Position numbers and translations under genes: made by a program
Shown here: positions 24,548 through 32,867 of the stretch, in pieces
How positions within the stretch are numbered: position 1 is the first letter of the stretch
How the letters are laid out: every line of letters begins with the position of its first letter
DNA from: Streptomyces sp. HD
Lineage (GTDB): Bacteria; Actinomycetota; Actinomycetes; Streptomycetales; Streptomycetaceae
Direction of reading: 5' to 3'
Assembly: GCF_028369295.1 (NCBI RefSeq)
Contig: NZ_JAQMYP010000061.1
Span: 1 to 61,728, forward strand
Length of the DNA: 61,728 bases
Notes under the pieces: generated by a model
Databases searched by the model: none
The model's input: the letters and a program-made list of their open reading frames with translations, nothing else
What the model was told of the DNA's origin: nothing

Positions 24548-26188
24548 TTACTTCTGCTTGACCTGGATCTCGTCGAAGATCGGGTCACCGTCCTGGCCGT
24601 ACGGAATCTTGCCCAGGATGTTGGTCGACTGACCGCTGTTGACCTTGTAGAACCAAAGCGGGATCGCCGGCATGTTCTTGGCGAGGAGCTGCTCCGCGTC
24701 CTGGTACAGCTTCACGGTGTCGTCGACCGAGCCGGCCTTGTCGGCCTTGGAGCTCAGCTCGTCGAACTCCTTGTTGGAGTAACCGCTGGTGTTGCCGGCG
24801 GCCGTCGTGCTGTAAAGGTCGCGCATGAAGTTCGAGTTGACCGGGTAGTCGAGCACCCAGCCACCGCGGTACATGGACTTGACCTCGTGTGCGTCGCGAG
24901 CGTCCAGGTCGGCCTGGAAGGTCGGCTTCGGGTCTCCGACACACTCCACGCCGGTCGCCTTGCGGATCGAGTTGCAGACCGCGTCGACCCACGGCTTGTG
25001 GTCCTGGTCGGCGTTGTACTGGATCGAGATCTTGTTGCCCGGGACGCCGCCGCCCTCCTGGACCAGCTTCTTGGCCTGGGCCGGGTCGTACTTGACGATG
25101 TCGCCGAGCGCGCCCTTCTTGTAGCCCAGCACACCCGGGGCCACGTACGAGTCCGCGGGCGCACGAGTGCCCTGCAGAACCGTCTTGGTGATCGTCGTAC
25201 GGTCGATCGCCATGGACAGACCCTGGATGACCTTGGGGTCGATGTCCTTGAACTGCTTGGTGTAGAACGCCGGAACGATCGACTGGACAGCGGAGTACGG
25301 CTCGTCGATGGCACGGGCGCCGAGGTCCGTCTTGTAGTTCGCCAGCGCGGTGGTCGGGACCTGCTCGATCCAGTCCACGTTGTTGGAGCGCAGGTCGGAG
25401 TACGCGGCGTCGGCGGTCGTGTAGTTCTTGAAGTCGATGCCGCCGTTCTTGGCCTTGTTCGGGCCCTGGTAGTCCGCGAACTTGCGGACCTTGATGAGCT
25501 TGTTGTGCTCCCAGGAAACGAACTCGTACGGACCGTTGCCGACGGGGTGCTCACCGAACTTCTTCGGGTCCTTGAAGAAGGCCTCCGGCAGCGGGGCCCA
25601 CACGTCGTAGCCCAGCTTGTACGCGAAGTAGGACACCGACTGCGTCAGCTTGATCGTGAAGGTGTTGTCGTCAACGACCTTCAGACCCGACATCTTGTCG
25701 GACTTGGGGTCACCCTTCTCCGGGTGCACATCCTCGAAGCCCACGATGTCGGCGAACCAGCTGGAGTTGGTCTGGTTGTTCTTGATGTTGGCCGACCAGT
25801 TCCAGGAGTCCACGTAGGACTTGGCGGTGACCGGGGTGCCGTCGTGGAACTTCCAGCCCGGCTTGAGCTTCACGGTCCACTCGGAGGAGTCGGCGTTCGG
25901 GGTGACCGACTGCGCATTGATGTACTCAAGCTTGCCGGTGCCGGGCTCGTAGTCGACCAGGCCCGCGAAGACGGTGCGCAGGACACGGCTGCCCTGGCTC
26001 TCCTTGGCGTTGGCCGGCTGCAGCGGGTTCTGGGGCTCGCTCAGCTGCGCCGTGACGATGCCGTTCGGGTCGGCCTTCCCCTTGTTCATGTCGTCGCTGC
26101 CGCTGTCACTGCCGCCGCCGCAGGCGGTGGCAGCCAGGGCGACGACTATCGCTCCCGCGACCCACTTGGCGCTCTTGGCACCGCGCAT
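24548..26188 (-). CDS. Extracytoplasmic oligopeptide-binding lipoprotein, SBP family 5
   Basis: 546 aa from the ATG at 26188, with GAGGAGG upstream; an upstream in-frame ATG at 26239 lacks one. The N-terminus is a lipoprotein signal (AGAIVVALAATAC, lipobox ATAC) followed by a Gly/Ser linker. The SBP_bac_5 fold is shown by WTVKLKPGWKFHDGTPVTAK near residue 100, the YDVWAPLPEAFF and GNGPYEFVSWEHNKL segments, and a C-terminal QLLAKNMPAIPLWFY. It captures peptides outside the cell for the OppBCDF complex encoded downstream. As the first gene of the operon, it has its own 5' region at 26189-26640. Confidence 0.94.
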   Translation of the reverse strand: MRGAKSAKWVAGAIVVALAATACGGGSDSGSDDMNKGKADPNGIVTAQLSEPQNPLQPANAKESQGSRVLRTVFAGLVDYEPGTGKLEYINAQSVTPNADSSEWTVKLKPGWKFHDGTPVTAKSYVDSWNWSANIKNNQTNSSWFADIVGFEDVHPEKGDPKSDKMSGLKVVDDNTFTIKLTQSVSYFAYKLGYDVWAPLPEAFFKDPKKFGEHPVGNGPYEFVSWEHNKLIKVRKFADYQGPNKAKNGGIDFKNYTTADAAYSDLRSNNVDWIEQVPTTALANYKTDLGARAIDEPYSAVQSIVPAFYTKQFKDIDPKVIQGLSMAIDRTTITKTVLQGTRAPADSYVAPGVLGYKKGALGDIVKYDPAQAKKLVQEGGGVPGNKISIQYNADQDHKPWVDAVCNSIRKATGVECVGDPKPTFQADLDARDAHEVKSMYRGGWVLDYPVNSNFMRDLYSTTAAGNTSGYSNKEFDELSSKADKAGSVDDTVKLYQDAEQLLAKNMPAIPLWFYKVNSGQSTNILGKIPYGQDGDPIFDEIQVKQK

Positions 26189-26649
26189 GGGTTCCTCCTC
26201 ATAAGTCCATTGGTTCACCGCAAGGGGCCCACAAGACACACAGTCGCCACCGTCACCGGTGGCGAGGAAAGTCTGGTGCCCCCACGCTCGCGAGTCTGCG
26301 CCCCGTCAGCGCGACTCGTTCTGCCGAGCTCTACGCGCCTAACTATCTGTCATTGCCACATGGCCGAACCACACCCGTAAGGTCTCGGTTCGATCACACC
26401 TGGCGGCTACTTCTTCCAAAATCCGGACAAAGGGTTTGACGAAAGATCCCTGCGAAACGGACTTGTTACACATCTATCGGGAGCGGGCGTCCGGATTCCG
26501 GACACTTTGGAGTGGAAAATCGATTGCGGCAACCGAGGCCGTCATGCAAGGACGAGCAAGCGCCCTCTCTCGGCAAGGCCCTTCGATCACCCTGCGTATA
26601 CGCAGACCGCGACACAGGGGGTGCACAGCAGCGTAGTGGCCATCACGTG
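26189..26649. promoter_or_regulatory. Upstream region of the oligopeptide transport operon
   Basis: About 460 bp without a supported gene. It must contain the promoter of the operon running leftwards. I note a near-palindrome GTCCGGATTCCGGAC at about 26489-26503, which could be an operator, and no clear promoter boxes. The IS256-like remnant begins at the right end. Confidence 0.4.
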
Positions 26650-27340
26650 AAGACCAGGTCCAACTCCTGCAAATAGAGGGTTTTCCCTGCCTGTGTGATG
26701 TGTCTCCACTCCCGCACGATGCCCTTTCCTATGACGACACCGGACGAGTTGGTTCGGTTCTGGAGGGGAAGGCCGGTGGTCATCCTCGGCCGGGCATGGG
26801 GTCGAGGAGTTCGGCCATGGAGCCTTCGGAGAGGTAGCGATGATCGAAGACCTGGACGACGTCGGCCCACCGTTTGTTCTCCCGGTTCAGCCGCTCAAGC
26901 GGGTTGGTGGACCAGATCTTCTTCCAGCAGGCCTGCACGAAGCCCCGCGAAGGCGGTGATGTCGGTCGCGGCTTCCAGCAGCATGGCCTTGGCCGGGGGG
27001 AACTGCCGTCCGAGCAGGTCGGCGACCACGTTCAGCTGAGTGTGGACGGCCTTGGTGGTGGTCTGCGCGAAGATGGTGCGGCCGGTTGCCGCGGCTATCT
27101 CCCCGGAGCCCTTGTCGATCACTCTGAAGCGTCTCGCACGAGGTGAAATCGGCAGCGCTGCCAGGCCGCGCCGAGGAAGTCGGTACGAATCGCGGCCACC
27201 AGCCCGCTGTGGCTGTCGGAGATCATGGGGTAGACGTTCTCCAGGTGAACGCATCGAGTTCGGCGTCGAGCTCACCGCAGATCCGGGATGCCTAGGACTT
27301 GGAGATCCCGCTGTCGATCGCACAGGAACCTGACCGCCGG
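26650..27340 (-). pseudogene. Degenerate IS256-family transposase remnant
   Basis: Pieces of an IS256/mutator transposase read in order on the minus strand but in changing frames with stops. They are GISKS-stop-ASRICGELDAELDAF (about 27300-27250), MISDSHSGLVAAIRT then AAWQRCRFHLVRD (about 27230-27135), FAQTTTKAVHTQLNVVADLL (about 27070-27010) and STNPLERLNRE (about 26910-26880). The N-terminal part and the segment with the second catalytic Asp are missing or shortened. It cannot be active. It sits between a transport operon and the ComB-like gene and marks an old insertion. Terminal inverted repeats were not identified with confidence; AGGTCCAACTCCTGCAA near 26653 may be one end. Confidence 0.75.
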
Positions 27341-27351
27341 CATGCAGGCGG

Positions 27352-28032
27352 TCAACGTCGATTCTGGAACGGCCGCAGCACGGCCATCCCTTCCTCAAGT
27401 CCGACCTTCATGGCGAAGTCGAACCGGTCCACCTCCAAACACAACCCCACATCGGCGGGGTGAGCACCGTGGCGTCGCCCGCCGCGCAGGTCGTCCGCGG
27501 CTGAGGAGGTGCGGGCGCGGTGCAGATAGGGGCCGGGGTCGAGACGATCCCCGGCCAGGAGCCGGTCCAGGTACTCGGCACAGGCCAGGTCCTCGGCGGC
27601 GCGGCCGTCCTCGCCGGTGGCCACGAACGTCACCGAGTCAGCGCCGGCATCCGTCAGGGCCCGGGCCGTCGCGCCGGCCACGACGAAGCTGGCGCACAGC
27701 GCCAATTTCGCCTCGACAACCGCCAGGGCCCCAACCGTTCCCGCAGTGGTCTTTTGAATTACGGTGCGGCCGGTCAAATCGGCCTCCCGGATCAGGCCAG
27801 GGGAGTTGACCAGGTCGAAACCGCTTACTTGTGCCCCGTCCTTGAGCGCGAGCCAGCCCGGGTGACACGCCTTGATCGCCAGTGCCTCGTCCTTGTCGGC
27901 AGCGAGAACGCTCTTGTCTGCCCCGCGATGGAAAGCCCATGCGGCGGTGGTGAACGCCCGCATCACATCGATCACAACTGCTACCTGTTCGGTGCCGTCC
28001 ACCTCAGGTATTCCGACTACTCGCGAGTCCAT
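27352..28032 (-). CDS. ComB-like 2-phosphosulfolactate phosphatase family protein
   Basis: 226 aa from the ATG at 28032. VVIDVMRAFTTAAWAFHRGADK near the N-terminus (Asp and Arg of the active site) and SGFDLVNSP and GRTVIQKTTAGTVGAL in the middle are the family motifs; ATGEDGRAAEDLACAEYL follows. Characterised ComB hydrolyses 2-phosphosulfolactate in coenzyme M synthesis. Streptomyces lacks that pathway, so the true substrate here is unknown. The gene ends 12 bp before the IS256 remnant and no strong ribosome site is seen, so the exact start is open. Confidence 0.75.
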   Translation of the reverse strand: MDSRVVGIPEVDGTEQVAVVIDVMRAFTTAAWAFHRGADKSVLAADKDEALAIKACHPGWLALKDGAQVSGFDLVNSPGLIREADLTGRTVIQKTTAGTVGALAVVEAKLALCASFVVAGATARALTDAGADSVTFVATGEDGRAAEDLACAEYLDRLLAGDRLDPGPYLHRARTSSAADDLRGGRRHGAHPADVGLCLEVDRFDFAMKVGLEEGMAVLRPFQNRR

Positions 28033-28362
28033 GCCGGGATGGTCGCAGCACACTGAAGCAGCCCACAAGACAGGTTGACGATCTTTCAGAGACTCGGCAC
28101 CTATGGGCGCTGCCCCCGCGGGGATGCGCTCGGGTATCGGGCGGGCCAGTGGGGCGCCCAGTGACTCGACGCCTGTGATCTGCACTACACCTTCGGCAAG
28201 TTGGAGAGGACTCACTGGCCTAACCTCTGCGCATGCAGCGAGGAGGCCAGAGCGGCTGATGCTCGTCCTGGGCACCGATCGGAGAGGCCGTTGCAGGAGC
28301 CAGGTCGTCACCTGGCAAGCTGTTATGCAGCGGCGGCAGTGACAAGGGCGCCTGCGCTCCTG

Positions 28363-29136
28363 TTACAGCAGCTTTCTGGCCTGTGTACGCCACCACTCGC
28401 CAAGCATGTCGACTGCCTTCGCAGGAAGGAGTCCGGACTTGGTGTCCGGAAGGCGATCGGATGGCGAATCACCGGTTCTGGTCTCAATAAGCAGCACACG
28501 AGATCCGTCCTGATATGCGACCAGGAACGGCTCGCCGCCCTTGCGGAGAACAAAGCGATCCAGGCCGAGGAGTGTCTCCTTGGACGGCTGGCACTTCTTG
28601 ACGATTTCGAAGACCGGCGACTTCGCAGCGGCGTCGGAACCATCGTATCCGACCGCGGTCAATCTGTATCGGAATGCATTTCCCTTGCTCGTCCTGCCGG
28701 TCATGTCCTCGGTGAGCAAGGACTCCGCGCCACGGGCGAACAGTTCGCGAGCCATGTCTTCACCGTCGCGCCAGAGCACGGTTTCGACCGACGCCTCGGG
28801 AGAACCGGATATGGCTTCGCACTCCCGCCATACCGGAGAGGCGGAAGAGGGGTCGCATTTGCCTGTCCCCCTGGACAGCCGCAGTTCCGCCTGCGTATAC
28901 GCGGCATCCACGTCCTTCACGGGCAGTCTGGCGTTCACATCGTAGAGAGGAAGCTCCGGATACGCCTCAGTGACGATGCAGGAAGTCTCCGCGTCGCCCA
29001 CATCACGCCCCCACGAGGGCGCAGGATCGGCACGGTCGACGTCGGCGGACGCGCACCCGCCCAGAACCGCCAGGGACAAGCCGCCCATCAGGCAGCGGAG
29101 CAGGAACCGGCCCCCCACGCGATGCCTCTTTCCCAT
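28363..29136 (-). CDS. Putative lipoprotein of unknown function
   Basis: 257 aa from the ATG at 29136. The N-terminal signal has the lipobox LAVLGGC followed by ASADVDRADP, so it should be exported and lipid-anchored. The mature part has four further Cys (SCIVTE, KCDPSS, ECEAIS, KCQPS), which may form disulfides, and an acidic/basic mixed sequence without a domain I recognise. It is 50 bp downstream of the small secreted-protein gene on the same strand; the two may be co-expressed. Confidence 0.6.
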   Translation of the reverse strand: MGKRHRVGGRFLLRCLMGGLSLAVLGGCASADVDRADPAPSWGRDVGDAETSCIVTEAYPELPLYDVNARLPVKDVDAAYTQAELRLSRGTGKCDPSSASPVWRECEAISGSPEASVETVLWRDGEDMARELFARGAESLLTEDMTGRTSKGNAFRYRLTAVGYDGSDAAAKSPVFEIVKKCQPSKETLLGLDRFVLRKGGEPFLVAYQDGSRVLLIETRTGDSPSDRLPDTKSGLLPAKAVDMLGEWWRTQARKLL

Positions 29137-29186
29137 CCGTGCAGCCGCGCCCGATGTAAGAACCCCGGGCGCGGCAGACTCACAAG

Positions 29187-29780
29187 TCACCCGCACTTGG
29201 TCTTGGCGTCCTTCTCAACCCGGTCGGACACCGGCTTCGCGCAGTTGGTCAGACCTGTCACCCGTGCCCTCTGGAAGGTGTTACCCGTTCCGCTTCCGGT
29301 CTCGTTGATCTTCGTGCCATTCGAGTTGCATTGCGTCCTGACAACACCGCCGCTGCCGGTGTAGACGCCAGCCCAGATCACCCACTTGCCGCGACTGGTG
29401 AAAGTGACCTCGCGCTTGTAGGCCTTCGTGTTTGCTATCTCGCCAGCCAACCCGAATTCCACCCCGGCGCCCACGGTCGCCTCGGCCAGCTTCTTGAGTC
29501 CCACCTTCCCCTCGAAGTTGCCAGTAGCCGTGAAATGCGCCTTGAGGGTTACGGTCTGTTCAGTGCTGAACGTGAACTTATCCGTTTGGTTGTCATTCTT
29601 GACCTCTTTAGCCCAGGCAGTCACCCTGCCACTCTTCGTGGAGCTGTACGTCTTGTAATGGACGAAGCCTGGCTCACAGATGGTCGGTGCCGCACTGGCC
29701 GCGGTCACCGGCCCAAGCACCACGATCGAAGCTGCGGCAACACCGGTGGCCATAGCCATGGCAGCCAGTTTCTTGCTCAT
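29187..29780 (-). CDS. Secreted beta-rich protein of unknown function
   Basis: 197 aa from the ATG at 29780 (another in-frame ATG at 29798). A Sec signal peptide is clear (AMAMATGVAAASIVVLG, then PVTAASAAP with AxA cleavage). The mature ~165 residues alternate Thr/Ser/Lys with hydrophobics (TFSTEQTVTLKAHFTATGNF; KREVTFTSRGKWVIWAGVY), include the glycine-rich EATVGAGVEFGLAGEI and carry four Cys. This pattern suggests long beta hairpins like those of aerolysin/ETX-MTX2-type proteins, but I cannot confirm the fold. An extremely stable hairpin lies just upstream (29804-29830). Confidence 0.65.
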   Translation of the reverse strand: MSKKLAAMAMATGVAAASIVVLGPVTAASAAPTICEPGFVHYKTYSSTKSGRVTAWAKEVKNDNQTDKFTFSTEQTVTLKAHFTATGNFEGKVGLKKLAEATVGAGVEFGLAGEIANTKAYKREVTFTSRGKWVIWAGVYTGSGGVVRTQCNSNGTKINETGSGTGNTFQRARVTGLTNCAKPVSDRVEKDAKTKCG

Positions 29781-29803
29781 GGTCTTCCCCGCTTTCATCC
29801 GAG

Positions 29804-29830
29804 CGCGGCCGCTCCTCAGGAGCGGCCGCG
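29804..29830. repeat. Perfect GC-rich inverted repeat upstream of the secreted-protein gene
   Basis: 13-bp arms (CGCGGCCGCTCCT and its complement) around a single base. It lies 24 bp before the start of the secreted protein on the minus strand and might be in its 5' leader, or could be the terminator of transcripts running the other way. Confidence 0.6.
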
Positions 29831-30075
29831 TAGTACTCGGCCCCATCCGGTCTTGACGGGGCTAGGTCAAGCTACGTCGACTGATCGCTGCCGTAACAGA
29901 GATCTGAGGGAAACCTGAGGTCACCATGGGCGCAGGTGCGAGTGCAGGGCTCGCAGGCGGTTCCCACGGTCGCCCCGTACCATGGGGTGAGGCCGTGGCA
30001 TGTTCCGCCCGGCAGGGCCCGCGTACCACAGATGTACGCGAGAGCCGTCCTCACCACTCCGGGAGTACGCCACAC

Positions 30076-31983
30076 ATGGCCACGCGCCACGACATCCGCA
30101 ACGTTGCCATCGTCGCCCACGTCGACCACGGCAAGACCACCATCGTGGACGGCATGCTGAAGCAGGCCGGTGCCTTCGCCGCGCACCAGCTCGAAGGCGT
30201 CGACGACCGCATGATGGACTCGAACGACCTGGAGCGTGAGAAGGGCATCACGATCCTCGCCAAGAACACGGCGGTGAAGTACCACCCCAAGGACGGGGGG
30301 GACGTCATCACCATCAACATCATCGACACCCCCGGCCACGCCGACTTCGGTGGTGAGGTCGAGCGCGGGCTGTCCATGGTCGACGGTGTCGTCCTCCTCG
30401 TCGACGCCTCCGAGGGCCCGCTCCCGCAGACCCGCTTCGTGCTGCGCAAGGCCCTCCAGCAGCGGCTGCCCGTCATCCTGTGCATCAACAAGACGGACCG
30501 GCCCGACTCCCGTATCGACGAGGTCGTCAACGAGACCTACGACCTCTTCCTCGACCTGGACGCGGACGAGGAGCAGATCGAGTTCCCGATCGTCTACGCC
30601 TGCGGCCGTGACGGCATCGCCTCGCTGACCAAGCCGGAGAACGGCACGGTCCCGGCGGACTCCACCAGCCTGGAGCCGTTCTTCTCGACGATCCTGGAGC
30701 ACATCCCGGCCCCGACGTACGACGAGCAGGCCCCGCTCCAGGCGCACGTCACCAACCTGGACGCCGACAACTTCCTCGGCCGTATCGCGCTGCTCCGCGT
30801 CGAGCAGGGCGAGCTGCGCAAGGGCCAGACCGTCGCCTGGATCAAGCGCGACGGCTCCATCAGCAACGTCCGCATCACCGAGCTGATGATGACCGAGGCG
30901 CTGACCCGCAAGCCCGCCGAGAAGGCCGGCCCGGGTGACATCTGCGCGGTCGCCGGTATCCCGGACATCATGATCGGCGAGACCCTCGCCGACACCGAGA
31001 ACCCGATCCCGCTGCCGCTCATCACGGTCGACGAGCCCGCGATCTCCATGACCATCGGCACCAACACCTCGCCGCTGGTCGGCCGTGGCGGCACCGGCAA
31101 GGGCGCCGACAACAAGGCGGCCGTCAAGGACCGCAAGGTCACCGCCCGTCAGGTCAAGGACCGCCTCGACCGCGAGCTCATCGGTAACGTCTCGCTGCGC
31201 GTCATCGAGACCGAGCGCCCCGACGCCTGGGAGGTCCAGGGCCGTGGTGAGCTCGCGCTCGCCATCCTGGTCGAGCAGATGCGCCGCGAGGGCTTCGAGC
31301 TGACCATCGGCAAGCCCCAGGTCGTCACCAAGGACGTCGACGGCAAGACGTACGAGCCCGTCGAGCGCATGACGATCGACGTCCCCGAGGAGCACATGGG
31401 CGCGGTCACGCAGCTCATGGGTGTCCGCAAGGGCCGTATGGACAACATGTCGAACCACGGCTCGGGTTGGGTCCGCATGGAGTTCGTGGTGCCGTCCCGC
31501 GGTCTCATCGGGTTCCGGACCGAGTTCCTGACCCAGACCCGCGGCACCGGCATCGGCCACTCCATCCACGAGGGCTTCGAGCCCTGGTTCGGCAACCTGC
31601 AGACCCGCAACAACGGTTCGCTGGTCGCCGACCGCTCCGGTGCCGTCACCGCGTTCGCGATGACGAACCTCCAGGAGCGCGGTGTGCTGTTCACGGACCC
31701 CGGCACCGAGGTGTACGAGGGCATGATCGTCGGTGAGAACTCCCGCTCCGACGACATGGACGTGAACATCACCAAGGAAAAGAAGCTCACGAACATGCGG
31801 TCTTCCTCGGCCGACTCGTTCGAGGCGATCGTGCCGCCGCGCAAGCTCTCCCTGGAGCAGTCCCTGGAGTTCTGCCGCGACGACGAGTGCGTCGAGGTCA
31901 CCCCGGAGGCGGTGCGCATCCGCAAGGTGAACCTGGACGCCCGCGAGCGCGCCCGCGCCGCGAGCCGCGCCAAGCACGGCTGA
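30076..31983 (+). CDS. typA: Ribosome-associated GTPase TypA/BipA
   Basis: 635 aa from the ATG at 30076 (IRNVAIVAHVDHGKTT). Translation factor-like GTPase that binds the 70S ribosome and helps subunit assembly and stress/cold growth. G-motifs: AHVDHGKT (G1), EREKGITI (G2 region), DTPGHADF (G3), NKTDRPD (G4). EF-G-like domains II, III and V follow, then the BipA-specific C-terminal domain (YEGMIVGENSRSDDMDVNITKEKKL split across about residues 550-585). Length and motifs are complete. The upstream in-frame extension to 29926 is not family-like. It is a housekeeping gene and a useful anchor for the streptomycete assignment. Confidence 0.97.
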   Translation: MATRHDIRNVAIVAHVDHGKTTIVDGMLKQAGAFAAHQLEGVDDRMMDSNDLEREKGITILAKNTAVKYHPKDGGDVITINIIDTPGHADFGGEVERGLSMVDGVVLLVDASEGPLPQTRFVLRKALQQRLPVILCINKTDRPDSRIDEVVNETYDLFLDLDADEEQIEFPIVYACGRDGIASLTKPENGTVPADSTSLEPFFSTILEHIPAPTYDEQAPLQAHVTNLDADNFLGRIALLRVEQGELRKGQTVAWIKRDGSISNVRITELMMTEALTRKPAEKAGPGDICAVAGIPDIMIGETLADTENPIPLPLITVDEPAISMTIGTNTSPLVGRGGTGKGADNKAAVKDRKVTARQVKDRLDRELIGNVSLRVIETERPDAWEVQGRGELALAILVEQMRREGFELTIGKPQVVTKDVDGKTYEPVERMTIDVPEEHMGAVTQLMGVRKGRMDNMSNHGSGWVRMEFVVPSRGLIGFRTEFLTQTRGTGIGHSIHEGFEPWFGNLQTRNNGSLVADRSGAVTAFAMTNLQERGVLFTDPGTEVYEGMIVGENSRSDDMDVNITKEKKLTNMRSSSADSFEAIVPPRKLSLEQSLEFCRDDECVEVTPEAVRIRKVNLDARERARAASRAKHG

Positions 31984-32108
31984 CCTCCACGTCGTCACCT
32001 TCGTCCGGCCAGGGCGCTGCCCAGAAGAGAGCGGATCTCATTCTGGGTGGCGCCTCGACGACACGTTCAAGGGCACTGGGCGTGCGGCGCGGTTCCCGGA
32101 GGGCTGGA

Positions 32109-32723
32109 TCAGGCGTTCTTCGTAGCCGTGGAGCCTTCCGGGCAGGTGCGGACGGCGGCCTCTCGGCCGGTCGTGGTGTGCCAGGGTTCCGAAGAACACG
32201 GGAGGAAGGCGCTGCCGCTCCCCTCCCAGGTGCGCACATGGCCCTTGAGCGGGGTGCCGCTCCCGCAGGTGTACGTGAAGTCGGCGTCGACCAGCTTGAG
32301 GTAGCCCCACGCGTAGTAGGCGCCCTTGAGGTCACCGGTCGCATTCTCGAAGTACTGCTCGACCTCCTCTCCGTATGTCTCGGACGGGCCCGCCAGCGGC
32401 TCCTCGACCTTCAGGTGCCTGCCCAGCGCCTTGATCACGGCGGCCGCGCCGACGCCCTTGGGCGTGACGCTCACCCCGGGCCGGTAGACGGTGTTGTCGA
32501 CGCGCTTGAGCTTGGACGAGTACGACGCCGTCTTCTTCTCGAAGAAGATCGGGTCGGCGAGCTCGGTCAGCTTCTCCCACCGCTTGACGCCAGACCAGGC
32601 GTACGTCCCGTCCGTGCAGGCCTCGACCCGGTCGTCCGTACCGCCGGTGCAGGCAGTGAGCCCCGCCACCATTGCCACCGCGGCCAGGCCTGCCGCACCG
32701 GTCCTCCGTGTGATGCCGCGCAT
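32109..32723 (-). CDS. Putative lipoprotein, unknown function
   Basis: 204 aa from the ATG at 32723. Signal peptide with lipobox (AVAMVAGLTAC), then a domain with paired Cys (EACTDGTYAW, YTCGSGTPLKG, LPCSSEPW, RTCPEG). The stretch GTYAWSGVKRWEKLTELADPI and the later KGHVRTWEGSG look like conserved streptomycete lipoprotein segments, but no function is known to me. It converges with typA (125 bp between the stops). Confidence 0.65.
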   Translation of the reverse strand: MRGITRRTGAAGLAAVAMVAGLTACTGGTDDRVEACTDGTYAWSGVKRWEKLTELADPIFFEKKTASYSSKLKRVDNTVYRPGVSVTPKGVGAAAVIKALGRHLKVEEPLAGPSETYGEEVEQYFENATGDLKGAYYAWGYLKLVDADFTYTCGSGTPLKGHVRTWEGSGSAFLPCSSEPWHTTTGREAAVRTCPEGSTATKNA

Positions 32724-32867
32724 GTGCGGTTCCTGCTTCCCCCGAGGCGCGGACGCGGTCGACGCCCGCACCATGATCGCTGTGGGGATCATGGTGCGGG
32801 CGCCGGGCGGGGGCGGCAAGGTTTTTGAGCGATCCCTGAGGTAGGGATCTCTGAGGTACGGCGGATC

